Source of the DNA: Lepus europaeus
Lineage: Eukaryota > Chordata > Mammalia > Lagomorpha > Leporidae
Assembly: GCF_033115175.1 (NCBI RefSeq)
Contig: NC_084838.1
Span: 91,415,968-91,479,967, forward strand
DNA: 64,000 nucleotides
Direction of reading: 5' to 3'
Part shown: positions 34,998 to 46,917 of the stretch, one piece after another
Position numbering within the stretch: position 1 is the stretch's first letter
Layout of the letters: each line of letters opens with the position of its first letter
Position numbers and translations under genes: made by a program
Notes under the pieces: model-generated
Databases searched by the model: none
Told to the model about the DNA's origin: nothing
The model's input: the letters and a program-made list of their open reading frames with translations, nothing else

Positions 34998-35281
34998 CTT
35001 TTTAAAGATTTACTTATTTGAGAGAGAGAGAGAATCTTCCATCTGCTGGCTCACGTCCCAGATGCTCACAACAGCCAGGGCTGGGCCAGCCTGAAGCCAG
35101 GAGTTTCTTCCAGGTCTCCCAAGTGGGTGCAGGGGCCCAAAGACTTGGATCATCCTCTTGCTTTTCCAAGTGCATTAGCAGGGAGCTGTACAGGAAATGG
35201 AGCAGCCAGGACTTGAACTGGTGCCCATATGGGATGCTGGTACCCCAGACAGAAGCTTCACCTGCAGACGGCACCCACCAC
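34998..35281 (-). mobile_element. C-SINE
   Basis: TTTTTAAAGATTTACTTATT tail side, CCATCTGCTGGCTCACGTCC, GGACTTGAACTGGTGCCCAT B-box region, then a degraded head. Confidence 0.86.
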
Positions 35282-36534
35282 TAAGACTGAGCCAATGCAG
35301 TGGGCCGGGTGGTGTGCACATCGCGGGGTCCCATGCTGGACCCCGACATGACAGGCTGGCCAGGGAGGCTGTGCAGTAACAGCCCGCGACTCCCCAAGCC
35401 TGCCCCCAGATCTTGGCACGTGCCCCAGGAGCCACGGTCAGAGCTGCGGCAGAAGCCAGGGTGGGGACAGCTGGCCGGGTGCTATCAGTGAACCGCAGGC
35501 CCCTCCTGCGTTTCACTTTGTCAGAGGAGCCCACGTGGGCCACAAGCCACCTCCTCGGGATCCTCTTCTGATTTGGGGTCTGTGGCTGGAGCAGGCACTG
35601 CCCCTCCTCCACATCTTCAATGGGCGTGAGAAATGGCTTTGCACCATCCAAGAGAAGTGAAGAGCTGCTCCCTTCTGCTCTTGGGGACTTTGCGGTTTGC
35701 CTCTGAGTTGTGCCCGTGAACACAGGAAGCTTTGGCTGGGGAGCTCAGCGCTGAGGTCAGGAATGCCGACCTCTCTGCCCAGACATCACTCGCTGTTCTG
35801 GTGGCTTTATGCAGCCCCTCGGAGCTCTTTCTTCCTCAGTGGGATGTGGTTGCTGGCAGCCGCCTGCCTGTCTCAGCGCTCTGGGATCAAATGGACAGAT
35901 GACAGGGAAGGCTGCTCGAGCCGTGGCCTGAAACCTGGCAGCTGCGGGGACCACTTGGAAGCTTCTAGAAGCCCCTGTGAGTGGGCAGTGCCCCACACTA
36001 CTTCAGAGCTTCAGGGGCAGGATCCAGGCATCAGAGTCCCGCCCCCACCCCCCCCCACCCCCCAAAAAAAGCACCTTGCCCTGTATGGGTATGTGAACTG
36101 CCCGTCACAGAGCCCCCACGACGCTTAGCATCATTGAAGGAAATGGCCGGGGGCAGAACAGGGTGGGCTGTGTGGCCTCCCCTGGGGCTGTGGGACAGGG
36201 CCACCCACACGCAGATGACCGGGGCTCGCAGCAGCCACCAGCACCCATATGCTCCTGCACACAGGCTCCCAGCCTCACTCGCACACCCTCTGAGTCTGTG
36301 GAGCTGTAGCGGGGGCCCGAGGATCTGCACAGCTGATGTGTTCCTGCCGGTGCTGGTGCCGGTGCTGCCGGTCCCAGGTCCCATCTGAGGACTGCTGGGC
36401 TCTGCTGGCACCGGGGACCTCGGCACAGGAGCGGGAGGGAGGTTTCACCATGGGCCACTTGACTTCCATACTGTGTGATTAGGCTGTAGCAAACATCTAT
36501 GAGCAAGCCTGGAACTTCCAAAAAGTATTAGGGA
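35282..36534. other. intergenic gap, nothing recognised
   Basis: One C-run/A-run at about 36040-36070; otherwise unique-looking. Confidence 0.6.
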
Positions 36535-36785
36535 CTCTCATTTCATACAGCGGTCAAGACGCTACACCTGTATCAGAGTGGCTGGCTTTGAATCTCGGCT
36601 CTGCTTCTGACTCCAGCTTCCGGCTGATGCCTGGGAGGCCGCAGGCGATGGCTCCAGCCTCGGGTCCTTGCCACTTGCATGGATTGTGAGCCTGTCTGCT
36701 GGTTTATGGCCTGGCCCAGCCCCATCGATGGGAGCTCTCTTTCTTTGTCTCTCTGTCTCTCAAACTAAGAAAAAAGTAAATAACA
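36535..36785 (+). mobile_element. old C-SINE-related fragment
   Basis: Recognised from ACAGCGGTCAAGACGCTACA, TTTGAATCTCGGCTCTGCTT, TGGCCTGGCCCAGCCCCA and TCTGTCTCTCAAACTAAG. Diverged; borders approximate. Confidence 0.6.
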
Positions 36786-36825
36786 ATTTATGATTATTGG
36801 AACTTATTGAAATTAGGTCTGTGAA

Positions 36826-36864
36826 GGAGAGAGAGAGAGAAAGAGAGAGAGAGCGAGAGAGAGA
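36826..36864. repeat. (GA)n microsatellite
   Basis: Interrupted GAGAGA tract next to the 5'-truncated SINE at 36898, probably the remnant of another SINE's pyrimidine segment or its reverse. Confidence 0.9.
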
Positions 36865-36897
36865 ATGTTCTCTTTTAATCATTCTCTTCTTCTTCCT

Positions 36898-37138
36898 ACA
36901 GTGCTGGCATCCCATATGGGCGCCGGTTCAAGACCCGGCTGCTCCACTTCCAATCCAGCTCTCTGCTATGGCCTGGGAAAGCAGAAGATGGCCCAAGTCC
37001 TTGGGCCCCTGCACCTGCATGGGAGACCCAGAAGAAGCTCCTGGATCCTGGCTTCGGATCGGCACAGCTGCGGCCATTGTGGCCAATTGGGGAGTGAACC
37101 AGTGACTCTGACTTTCAAATAAATAATTTTAAAAAAAG
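36898..37138 (+). mobile_element. C-SINE, 5'-truncated
   Basis: Lacks the A-box head: it begins CAGTGCTGGCATCCCATATG next to a (GA)n tract and continues near consensus to TCAAATAAATAATTTTAA. Confidence 0.88.
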
Positions 37139-38094
37139 ATATGAATGGAAGTATCCAAAGAAGCTCTGAGAAGTGTCTCAGAGTGTGGAAGTACACACTT
37201 TTTTTTTCTTTCCCTACATTGCGCTGGCTGGAATGCAAGTACCGTGGCTGGAACTCAGGGAGCTACCTTGGGCCACGAGGTGAGAGCCATGTGTTGAGAA
37301 CAGCAGAGCCTGGAGAGAGGAAGAACCTGGGCCCTGTAAACGCGGAGCCTGCCCCTGAGGCCCCTGACCTGGCTGCCTGAGGACATCGTTCTTGCGAAGA
37401 GAAAGCAACCTCTCCTGTCTAACGCACTGGTGCTTTGGTTTTACGGTGCTCACCCCAGCCCTTGGCCCTGGGTGAGCAAGCATATGAAACCCTGTCACAG
37501 GCCCTGGCTGATGGCAGGTGTCCCATGACCACTGTGGCGGGGATGGGTCCAGGGACACAGGGACTTCTGCAAGCCTGGCGCAAACAGTGAGAACACAGAA
37601 TCCCCCTCTGCCCGGCCTGGCCCGGGCCCAGCTCTTGCTCACTGGTCACCGGCCTGCGCAGCACTGCCCGACCCAGCAGACAAGGGCGTGGCCCTCACCG
37701 AACGACAGGTGTCGGCGAGCGCGCTCGTCTAGCTGTAGGCTCTGCCAACTGCATTAGAGTTTCCTTTGTTTGACGTTCGTGTGAGACTTCATTGCCTGGC
37801 CATCTGCTGTTTGGGTGGTAGAGAAGCCCTCTGGGTGCCAAAGGAACAGCAGCTTGGATGGAAAAGCCGGCACAGACGCTGCAGGCAGGGGCACGCCGAG
37901 CCCAGGGAGCCCCCGAGGCCAGGCTGCACCTGCGCGGCCCTGGCCATGAGTGGAAAAACCGGTGGATGGTCAAGAGTGGAGGTAGGTGTGCAAGGAAGGG
38001 GGCGGGGCTCACAGCCGGCCACTGCACAGTCGCGTCTCAGCCCCTCCCACTCATTGGCGCCTTTGTCTTGTGGGGGTGGGTGCCGGGCTGCCGG
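37139..38094. other. intergenic gap, nothing recognised
   Basis: No exon or repeat identified. Confidence 0.6.
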
Positions 38095-38215
38095 TCCAGG
38101 TGGGAGCACCCGGGGTTCGGTTCCCAGCTCTGGCTTCTGACTCCAGCTTTCGGCCAGTGCAGACCTGGGGAAGCAGCGGGGCTGGCTGGCGTCCCCCGTG
38201 GGAGACCCGATGCGG
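38095..38215 (+). mobile_element. possible old SINE fragment
   Basis: GGTTCGGTTCCCAGCTCTGG, TTCGGCCAGTGCAGACCTGG and GTGGGAGACC resemble the diverged copy at 33605. Weak. Confidence 0.35.
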
Positions 38216-38559
38216 GTGATAAGCGTGCAGTTCCAATCCAGGCTCTTGGCTGCCAGAGACAGACGCTCTAAGCCGAGACCCACAGCGCATGCAGAGAGGA
38301 ATGGGGTTTGCTTACCTGTGCAGAAACCCACACTCGTGCGGGACATGGGACGCCCCACGCAGACACCGGCACGCGAGGGCCACAGGGCTGCCCTAGGAGA
38401 CAGACAGGAAACAAGAGTGGTACCCTGAGCTGGCCCGTGGAGGGGAGAGCGCAGTCCCCACTCTTATGGGGCAGGGGGTGGCACCTTCCCGGATTTACAA
38501 ATGGGCTGGGGTCTTGGTGAGACAGGTGCATCCTGGGAAGGTGGTTAAAGCCCGCAGTT

Positions 38560-38712
38560 AAAGAGATAGGATTATGTTGCAGGGTCCTAAGAACTCCAGC
38601 TTGCCTAACTGGTACATAATGCTGTGTCAACCTGGATGGGGTTCCTGGCTCCTGGCTTTGGCCCCGGCCCAGCCTTGGCTGTTGTGGGTATTTGGGGAGA
38701 AAACCAGGAGTA

Positions 38713-38715
<3 letters not shown>
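38560..38715 (+). mobile_element. old C-SINE fragment feeding a compound microsatellite
   Basis: GGATGGGGTTCCTGGCTCCT, CCCGGCCCAGCCTTGGCTGT and TTTGGGGAGAAAACCAGG match the 3' half of the SINE. The normal CTCTCT segment runs straight into the (CT)n(TA)n array. Confidence 0.7.
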
Positions 38716-38784
<69 letters not shown>

Positions 38785-38795
38785 TTTTTTTTTTT
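38716..38795. repeat. compound (CT)n(TA)n microsatellite plus T-run
   Basis: About 18 CT units run directly into about 15 TA units, then TTC and a T-run. It sits between two SINEs and grew from the CTCTCT segment of the left one. Confidence 0.96.
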
Positions 38796-38808
38796 AAAGC
38801 ACCATGGA

Positions 38809-39128
38809 GGGGGCACTGTGGCATAGCAGGCAAAGATGCCGCCTGCAGTGCCAGCATCCTATATGGGCACTGGTTCAAGTCCCAGCAGCTCGACTTCTGA
38901 TCCAGCTCTCTGCTGTGGCCTGGGAAAGCAGTAGAAGATGGCCCAAGTCCTTGGGCCCCTGCACCCATGTGGGAGACCCGGAAGAAGCTCCAGGTTCCTG
39001 GCTTCAGATCGGCCCAGCTCCGGCTGTTGCGGCCATCTGGGGAGTGAACCAGCGGATGGGAGCTCCCTGTCTGTCTCTATCTCTCTGCCTTTCAAATAAA
39101 TAAATAAATCTTTAAAAAAAAAAAAAAG
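38809..39128 (+). mobile_element. C-SINE, full length, with TSD
   Basis: GGGGGCACTGTGGCATAGCA to AAATAAATAAATAAATC and an A-run. The short duplication GCACCATGG flanks it (about 38800-38808 and 39129-39137). Confidence 0.92.
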
Positions 39129-39242
39129 GCACCATGGGCAGGCTGTGGAAAGTCCCATTCCCAGACCGCTTGCCTCCCCTTCCCAGCCTCACTGCTCTGT
39201 CTTAACACTTAGCAGGCCTCCAGGAAAGGTTGTGTATCCAGG

Positions 39243-39455
39243 GCTGACACTGGTGCCATGGGCTAAGATGCCGCCCGTGCCACCAGCAGAGCGCCGGTTC
39301 GAGGCCCAGCTGCCTCCACTCCGATCCGGCTCCCACTAATGCACCTGGAAAAGCAGCAGGAGGTCGGCCAGAGTGCTCAGGCCCTGCAGGTACGTGGACG
39401 GAGACAGGATGGAGTTTCTGACCCCAGCTTCAGCCCGGCCCAGCCCCAAACTATG
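39243..39455 (+). mobile_element. old C-SINE fragment
   Basis: GGGCTAAGATGCCGCCCGTG, GCCGGTTCGAGGCCCAGCTG, CTAATGCACCTGGAAAAGCA and CAGCCCGGCCCAGCCCC; the tail is lost. Confidence 0.72.
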
Positions 39456-40189
39456 CAGCGCTTAGCGAAGCCACTTGGTGACACAACGCAGGGTTCCACT
39501 CGCCCGCGTGAAGCCTTGGAGGAGTCCCATTCAGACACAGGAACTAGGGGGGGCTGCGAGCTGCAGCTCCGTGGGAGATGCAAGAGCCCTGAGGCCCCTT
39601 TCACCGCCGTCTGAACCTGCTGGGCTCCCGACGGTGGAAGCTGGCGTGGCGCCTAGCAGCCAGCACAGGCAGCCATTTTGCCTACGTCCAGGGAGGTGCA
39701 GCAGCCACGCGGCGAAGTCAACCCTGATAGCAGGGCAGGAACCCCTAGGCTCCCCAGCAAGAGGGGGCACCCAGGAGGCCAGTGTGCAGGGGGTTAGGCC
39801 TGGATGGAGAGGGGTGCCTGTAGCCTGCCAGGTGCCAGGAACTCTGCCGCCCCGCCCAGCCCAGGTGCCCAGGGCTGCCTGCCCCAGCTGGCCAGTCGAG
39901 ATGGAGAGGGGTGGGTCCCGAGGAGGACCTCAAGGAGGGCACCAGGGGTCCTGACCCCCACGCAGCAGGTGCGCACTGGAACCGGCCCTCTGCCTCCTGC
40001 AGCACCTCTGGCGCCCCCAGCGGGAAAGGCGGGCACTGCACCCGGGGAAGGGGTGGTCTCTGAACCCGTACCGACGGGGGTCTGGGGAGCAGGAGGAAGG
40101 CACAGCACAGGGACCCGGCGGAGCAGCGACCCCCTGGGCAGCGCGCAGAGGGGGATGCCGTAACGTCTGGGGATCTAGACCTCGCAGAA
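39456..40189. other. intergenic gap, nothing recognised
   Basis: GC-rich; no repeat or exon identified. Confidence 0.6.
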
Positions 40190-40430
40190 ATGAACACTTC
40201 TGCCTGTCAATACATCACACTAATACGGGGTGTTACTAGTGGACGAAGCTGGGGTCGGGTATGGGGGAACTCCGGCTTCACAACGCTTGCTTTGTGAGTG
40301 TAAAACTATTCTGAAATAAAAAGTGTTAAAAAGAAGGCATTCTTTTATCCCTAAAGTTGTACTTAGGACATTTTGGATACCTTAAAAATAGGTTTAAAAA
40401 AGAAGGCATTATTGGGAAAAGAACAGACAA
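40190..40430 (+). mobile_element. LINE-1 3'-end remnant
   Basis: TGTGAGTGTAAAACTATTCT followed by GAAATAAAAAGTG resembles the 3' end of old LINE-1 (L1M) elements in the sense orientation. Followed by AT-rich sequence up to the SINE at 40431. Confidence 0.6.
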
Positions 40431-40730
40431 GGGGCTGGTGTTGTGGCACAGTGGGCTATGCCACCTGCCACGCTGGCGGCCCATATTGGAGTACTGGTTC
40501 GAGCCCAGCTGCTCCACTTCCAATCCAGCTCCCTGCTGATGGCCTGGGAAAGCTGCTGAAGATGGCCCTAGTGCTTGGGCCCCTGCACCCATGTGGGAGA
40601 CCTGGCAGAAGCTCCTGGCTCCTGGCTTTGGCCTGGCCCAGCCCTGGCTGTTGTGACCATTTGGGGAGTGAACCAGAGGATGTAAGATCTCTCTGCCTTT
40701 CAAACACATAAATAATTTTTTTAAAAAAGG
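40431..40730 (+). mobile_element. C-SINE inserted in LINE-1 sequence, with TSD
   Basis: GGGGCTGGTGTTGTGGCACA head to CTTTCAAACACATAAATAAT tail. Imperfect duplication AAAAGAACAGACAA / AAAATAATAGACAA (40417-40430; 40731-40744). Confidence 0.9.
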
Positions 40731-40744
40731 AAAATAATAGACAA

Positions 40745-41335
40745 GACACAGAGCTGGAAAAAAAACATTTATAACACCTTTTATATCCGACAAAGGACAT
40801 GTACCCGATTATATATAAAGCATATAAAAATACTCATGCTATAATGATGAATAACCTGAATTTTAAAGTGAGCCAGACTTGAAAATCCGCGAACAGCTAC
40901 CGGGCCCGGAACCCTGCTCCGTACCATTAGTCATCGCAGAGGCGCTAATTAAAACCTCAGTGCGACACGCTCCGCACCTGTCACCGTGGCTGGGACTGAC
41001 ACAGCCCGGGCACGGCCGCTAGAGAGCACCCGGCACCGCAGGAGCCCGGGAGCTGGGGGGTGCAGGGCTGGGAGGCCGCTGCGGAGACCCCAGAGCCGCC
41101 GGCGCTGTGGTCCAGGAACCGCTCTGCTGCCCGGGGGGCAGTGGGTAGTGCGCCTGCGTGGCCTCCGTGGGAGCCTTACAAAGTGGGCACGCCAGGCCAG
41201 GGGCCGCCGTGCAGGCCCCCACCCCCCAATTCGGGAGGCAGTGTGCAGGGATTTCTCCAACACTGGGTGGGCGAGGGAAGCCAGGCACGTAAGGCGTGAT
41301 CCCATTTACGTGGGATTCTAGCACAGGTGGGAGGA
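40745..41335 (+). mobile_element. GC-shifted LINE-1 remnant
   Basis: TATCCGACAAAGGACATGTA, ATTAGTCATCGCAGAGGCGC, TAATTAAAACCTCAGTGCGA and GTGATCCCATTTACGTGGGA follow the order of the LINE-1 ORF2 end, but the copy is unusually rich in CpG and GC for a sequence of AT-rich origin. No coding capacity remains. Confidence 0.68.
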
Positions 41336-43356
41336 GAGTGCTGAGGAGGGCAGACCCGCACACTCGGGGGGCAGCCTGCGCCAGGTCTGTCTGCGGCCAC
41401 CCTGGTCTACCTCCGCGCCTGCACCCAGAGGGTCCCTCCCTTTTAGGATGCCTGCTTGGCCCTGCCCAACCCCGTCAGAGGGAGGAGGGGCCCACTGCAC
41501 TCAGGGCTGGGGTCTCTCGCAGAGGGATGTGGTAGGCCCTATCAGTGCCCCCCACCTGCCACACCACCAGACTTCCTTGCTGGCAAAACACCCCACCGTG
41601 TCAAGATGTGATGTCTGGAGCTAGAGCAGCTGTCTTGTGACTGTGAGGTAACAACCTTGAGAGCGCCAAGGACACCCCAGACATAGGGCCAGAGAACATC
41701 AAGCCTCAGCCCAGCGGGCGGCACTGGCCCAGGTGGGATGAGATTACGATGGGAGGGGAGGATGGCCCCGCTCCTACTGCACGCAGCTCTGCCCATCACT
41801 AATGGGTCGGCAGCCATCCCCCAGGCTGAGTTCTGAGGACCTGGGGAGCGCAGTGAACACTTGGCCGCCAGGGCTGGGCTGGACACCAGAGAGGAGGTCA
41901 CATCCGGTGGCACGAGCTGTGAAGCTGCCGCAGGGAGTTTGCGCACGCCCTGACCAAGGGTGCAGGGGCAGTGGGCGCCATGCTTCCATGACCGCAGGCC
42001 CCCTGCGGAGCCTGGCACCTGCTCTGGGAAGGCTGGGCTGGTGCGTGAGCCCCGTCAGAGAGAAGGAGGGATCGCGCACTGGCACCCACTGGCACCGCCA
42101 CCGCGTTTGTGAGCAAAGTGTCCGGAATCATAGAAATCAAAATACGGAAATAAACGCTAGCATTTTCTAACATGGCTAGAACGTTGGCCCCAGTCCCACT
42201 GTCTTTGGGACCCTGGGGACCCCAGTGACAATCGCTGCTCCTGTTCTTCCTCGCACCCAGCAGAGCAGTGGGAGGGAGGGGTGAGGGCGGCTGACCCCAA
42301 GTCACGCTGGGCCCGGGCCTCTGGGAGCAGGGGCACCGGGCGGACGTCACGTCCAGCAGCCACAGGGCAGAGGAACAGCAACAGCCCAGTCAAGGGAACC
42401 TGCCCCAGGGCCACCAACAGCAGCCCCTGCCTGGGACATGGGCCCCTGCCAGTCCCTGGGGTGGGCACGGGCAGGCCCCGGGTGGCTGCACCTGCAGCAG
42501 CGGCCGTGTGGAAGGCGGCAGGAGGTGGGGCTGAGGCCCTGGCCCCCACTGGCCCTACCCCTAGCACTCAGCCACCATGTCGCCCCTCCCGGGAGGCACC
42601 AGCTGCAGCCCAGATCCCATCTGCGTCTCGCACTGTCGGGCTCTGACAGCTCTGGCAGGGCCGTAGTCCCATCCTGCAGGTGAGTGTGGCTCCACGGCCA
42701 GGCCCAGCAGAGCCACTCCATACAGGGTGCCCTGCTGGGAGCCCAGAGCTGGGGGGGGGGAGTGGCCGAGGAGTGAGGCCCTGGGGCTCCCAGCCCGCCC
42801 GCTCCGGCCCCTCCTCCAGGCTGGTCATGCGGATGGTGGACCCAGCAGGCCGGGAGAGAGGCGACAATTGAGCAGCATCAGGATGCACCGATGGGGTGAG
42901 AGGGGCACGTGACACAGTGCTGTATGAGCACACAGGTGATGTCACTCTGACGCCGTGAACATCATGGCATTTGACGACTGGGACGCTGTGGGCCAAGTGG
43001 GCCAGAGGCTGTGACCCTGGGGTCTCCCACACCCCTACAACCTGCCTGTGGCATCGCCCAGCCCCCATGGGTGTGGGCCCCCTGCAGTGACTGGGCCTCG
43101 GGCCTGTCCCTGAGACAATCACCAGGAAGTGTGGACAGTGGGATGGGCTCTGATTGGTGCGCATCAGGGTCTCACGCCCCCCCCCCATCACTCCCAGAGG
43201 CCTCCCCACCAGTGCTGGGGAAACTCTCACCTGTGGGGGGGGGACCCGCCTCCGGTGGGGGTCAGGAGACACTGAGCCCCTTTCAGTGGCTGCTGTCTCC
43301 TTTCTTTGTCTACTTACAAAGTAAGATGGGGCGGACTCTTTTTAAGCATCTAAATT
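41336..43356. other. intergenic gap, nothing recognised
   Basis: Two kilobases of GC-rich sequence with several G- or C-runs (near 42750, 43180, 43235) and no identifiable element. Confidence 0.55.
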
Positions 43357-43679
43357 GTTTTAAAAGATGTATTTATTTGAAAGGCAGAGTCACAGAGAGA
43401 GGTGGAGACAGAGAGGGATCTTCCATCCATTGATTCACTCCCCATATGGCCGCAATGACTGGGGCTGGGCCAGGCAGAAGCCAGGAGCCAGGAGCCTCCT
43501 CTGGGTCTCCCAACAGGTACAAGGGCCCAAGCACGTGGGCCATCGGCTGCTGCTTTTGCAGGTGCACCAGCAGGGAGCTGGATCACAAGTGGAGCAGCGG
43601 GAACTTGAACTGGCACCCTTATGGGATGCTGGCGCCGCAAGCCGGGGCCTTAACCTACTGCACCACAGCACAGGCCCCA
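43357..43679 (-). mobile_element. C-SINE
   Basis: TTTTAAAAGATGTATTTATT tail side, GGATCTTCCATCCATTGATT, GGAACTTGAACTGGCACCCT B-box region and CACCACAGCACAGGCCCC head. A plus-strand SINE fragment abuts its right edge. Confidence 0.9.
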
Positions 43680-43790
43680 CAGCTGCTCCCCGCTGGTGCA
43701 CCTGGGAAAGCAGTGGAACATGGCACCCCTCCTACCCGTGTGGGAGACCCAGATGGAGTTCCAGGCTCTGGTGCCTATTGTGGGCTCCGC
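43680..43790 (+). mobile_element. C-SINE fragment
   Basis: GCTGGTGCACCTGGGAAAGC, GTGTGGGAGACCCAGATGGA and GTTCCAGGCTCTGG match the middle of an older SINE; both ends are missing. Confidence 0.6.
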
Positions 43791-43974
43791 TTCAGGCCGG
43801 GCGGCGGCGGATTCCCTGGGAGCCAGGCCCCGCCAGCCGGGGGTGCCAGCGTCGAGAGAGAAGCCGGTTCCTGCTCCTGACAGCTGCGTACGCCCGTGCT
43901 CATCTTGTGCTCACCGTGCAAGTTTCTTGAACTCTTTTACATAGTGGAGGCTTACTTATATGATCATATATGAA

Positions 43975-44060
43975 AATAGGTGTTTGTGAAAATTAACAGT
44001 GGGAAGGGAGAGGGAGGGGGAGGCAGGGTGGGAGCGAGGGAGGCGGGGGGGGGGTAGGGC
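43975..44060. repeat. G-rich polypurine stretch
   Basis: GGGAAGGGAGAGGGAGGGGG continues through GCGAGGGAGGCGGGGGGGGG; several G-runs of three or more. Confidence 0.85.
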
Positions 44061-44145
44061 AGGAAGTGTCACTATGCCCCTGAATCTGTACATATGAACT
44101 ACATGAAGCTTGTATAACTTAAATCAAATAAAGGTAGCCTTGGGG

Positions 44146-44340
44146 GCCAGCGTTTGGCACAGTGGGGGCGGGGCAGGTGTGTGGCACAGCGCTCCCTGTG
44201 GGAGCGCCCGTTGGAGGCTGAGTCACGTGGTGGGGCCTGGGTGGAGTTGGTGGCTCCTGGCTCTGCCTGCAGGCATTTGGGGAGTGAACCCGCAGATGGC
44301 AGATCTCTGCCCCTATCTGTCTCTGCCTCCCAGCCGGTCA
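44146..44340 (+). mobile_element. C-SINE with internal deletion
   Basis: Head GGGGGCCAGCGTTTGGCACA, then collapsed middle, GGCATTTGGGGAGTGAACCC and CTGTCTCTGCCTCC; no intact tail. Confidence 0.72.
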
Positions 44341-44658
44341 AGGACCCTGAGCATCGATAAGGAAGAAGAAAGCCTTGCCACAGCGCCCTCTTGTGGTCTC
44401 CCTCCTCACCCACATGCTGGTGACAGTCACAGGCCACCTGCATGTGGGGTCATCCCCCATGGGCAGCACTTGCCCACCTGGCACAGGCCACACGGACACA
44501 GGCTGGGGTCTCCCTGACTGTTTACCGATCGTGCACAACACAGACAGCCACGCCATGCTGTCCCCCTTCTCCCTGTGTTGTCTCCCAAGCCTAAAAGCAC
44601 GCATTTGGGATTATAGGAGAGGAAGGGACTATCTGAAGACAAGTTGTCTCCTATCTTC

Positions 44659-44905
44659 ATTTTTTAAATTAATTTATTGGAGAGAGAGAGAGGCAGGCAG
44701 ACCTCCCATCTGCTGGTTTTCTCCTCAAATGCTTGCAACAGCCTTGCGCTGGGCAGAGGGCTGAGCCCAACCCAAGTCCCCCACCTGGATGGCAGGAACC
44801 CAAGGACTTGAGACATCACCACTGCCTGCAGGAAGCTGGAGCCAGGGGCTGAACCCAGGCCCTCCACTGCGGGAGGGGGGCACTTCAACCACAGGCCAAA
44901 CACCC
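44659..44905 (-). mobile_element. old C-SINE, 5'-truncated
   Basis: TTTTTTAAATTAATTTATTG tail side, GAGAGGCAGGCAGACCTCCC, CATCTGCTGGTTTTCTCCTC and GGGGCTGAACCCAGGCCCTC. Confidence 0.74.
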
Positions 44906-45408
44906 ACCCAGGAGACGAACCTCTTAGTCTGTCTTTGTACGTGTTTACAATGTTGCCTTTCAGGAGCCCCCACAGTGCAGCCTGGGGCAGATACCACAGA
45001 TCACCCACTCCATGTTCCGTGGGAAGTGAGTCCTGATTTTATTCTGAGGGGCCAGGTGCCCAGCACACCTTGTAGCTCAGGGTAGCAGTGAGATGAACGC
45101 AGCATTTATAGAGTGGGTCATCTGGAAAGCTCCTTAAGAGAGGACAGCTGGAAATGGGCCCCCTTGTGCCCATTTTGCCTGTCTCTTGCTGAGATGGTTG
45201 GATCTCCAGCAGCTATCTCGGGCCATGAGGCTGCTCGGAGGGTACAGGTTACACACTGAGCAAAGCAGAGATTTGTGGCAGCACCTCGCCAGCCTTCCAT
45301 TGCCTATCTCTAGGCTTCTTTCATGTGACAGAAAAATAAATTCCACACACGTAAGCTTTTGTAATTTCCATCTCTGTTGCTAGCAACTGAGTTACATGAT
45401 AAGCACTG

Positions 45409-45706
45409 GGGGCCAGTGCTGTGGCCTAGTGGGTTAGGCCTCTGCCTGCAATGCTGGCATCCTTTATGGGCACTGGTTCAAGTCCTGGCTGCTCCACTTC
45501 TGATCTAGCTCCCTGCTAATGCACTTGGGAAAGCAGTGGAGGATGGCCCAAGTCCTTGGGTCCCTGCAGCCACATGGGAGACTCAAAAGAAGCTCTGGGC
45601 TCCTGCCCGGGCCATGGCAGCCATCTGGAGAGTGAATCAATGGATGGAAGCTCTCACTCTTTCTCTCTAACTCTGACTTCAAAATAATAAATAAATCCTT
45701 AAAAAA
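45409..45706 (+). mobile_element. C-SINE
   Basis: GGGGGCCAGTGCTGTGGCCT head, GCACTGGTTCAAGTCCTGGC B-box, CATCTGGAGAGTGAATCAAT and AATAATAAATAAATCC tail. Confidence 0.9.
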
Positions 45707-46599
45707 TATGTGAAAAGCATTAACATTAGTTCAAATTATCAAAACGATGGTGCCAAGTGGAATCCCGCCCGCGGGAGAGGTGGGAGGCCGTGCCTGTCAC
45801 CTGAGACACACACTCGCATGCAGTCACATCATGGGGAGCCACCGAGGCAAGGCGCCCCGAGGGAGGCTTAGCCTGGGTTTCCTCCCCCTCCCCACCCCCG
45901 TCTCTCTCCCGAACAGTTTCAGCAGGAGGGGGCTCCGTCTCCCGGGACGGGGTGAGGAACTGGCCAGTGACTGTGGACAGGCTGCCCGGCTTGGAGAAAG
46001 CGCTAGAAAGCCGACACCTTCCAGAGCGGGCCCAGCCCTGCCAGCGCGCTGGGAAAGGCTATTTCTGTCCTCCCTGTGTTCAGACAGAAGCTCGCCAGCC
46101 CTGGCCCATAAATGCCCCCTTTGTGCAACAAGGGCGTTCATCAGCTCGTGAGACGCCCATGGCGCGACCCCGCTGCACGCCGCCCAGGCTCTGCCCAGCA
46201 ACGGGCCTGCCCGGCTGGGCCCCCTGCCAGCCGAGACGCCATCCGAGCCAGGGGCCGGAAACGTGGCATCTGGGGTGCCGCCCCGGAGGGGTCACGTGCG
46301 CAGGCTGGGCAGGCAGCCGCCCCACGCAGAGACCAGCGGTCACCCACAGGCCTGGCTGTCAGCAGACTTGCCCGAGGTGGAGGGCTGGGGTCTGCACGGA
46401 TGGTGGCTCTGCCCCTGGGTGCCCTGAGCAGCGGCTGTACCCCACGGCCAGCCAGGAGGGCAGGCACAACCTACCTGCCCCTGGGGAGGAACGAGGAGGG
46501 GCCCAAGGGCTCTTTCCCGGGCAGGCAGGGACCCCCAGGACCTCCGCACCCCACGCCTCCCTGTCAGCCTTGCTCACAAGGACAGAAGCAGAGCTCAAG
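45707..46599. other. intergenic gap, moderately CpG-rich
   Basis: CpG is locally raised from about 45940 to 46350, but no start site, exon or family is recognised. Confidence 0.5.
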
Positions 46600-46917
46600 G
46601 CCAGCATGGGGGCGCAGCAGGGTGAGCCACCACTGTGACACGAGGGTCCCATATCACATCCCTGGTTCCAGTCCCCGCGGCTCCACTTCCGATCAGCTCC
46701 CTGCTGATGGCCTGGGAAAGCAGCAGCAGATGGCTCATGTCTCTCGCCCCTACCATCCACATGGGAGACCAGGATGGAGCTCCTGGCTCCTGGCTGCGGT
46801 CTGGCCCAGCCCTGGCCATTGCGGCCATCTGGGGAGCAAATCAGCAGATGGAAGACCTCTCTCTTTCTCTCTCTCTCTGTAACTCTTTCAAACAAAAACA
46901 TACATCATAAAAAAACA
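46600..46917 (+). mobile_element. C-SINE with rearranged head
   Basis: GCCAGCATGGGGGCGCAGCA head, CCTGGTTCCAGTCCCCGCGG, TGCGGCCATCTGGGGAGCAA, (TC)n and an A-rich tail near 46917. Confidence 0.85.
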
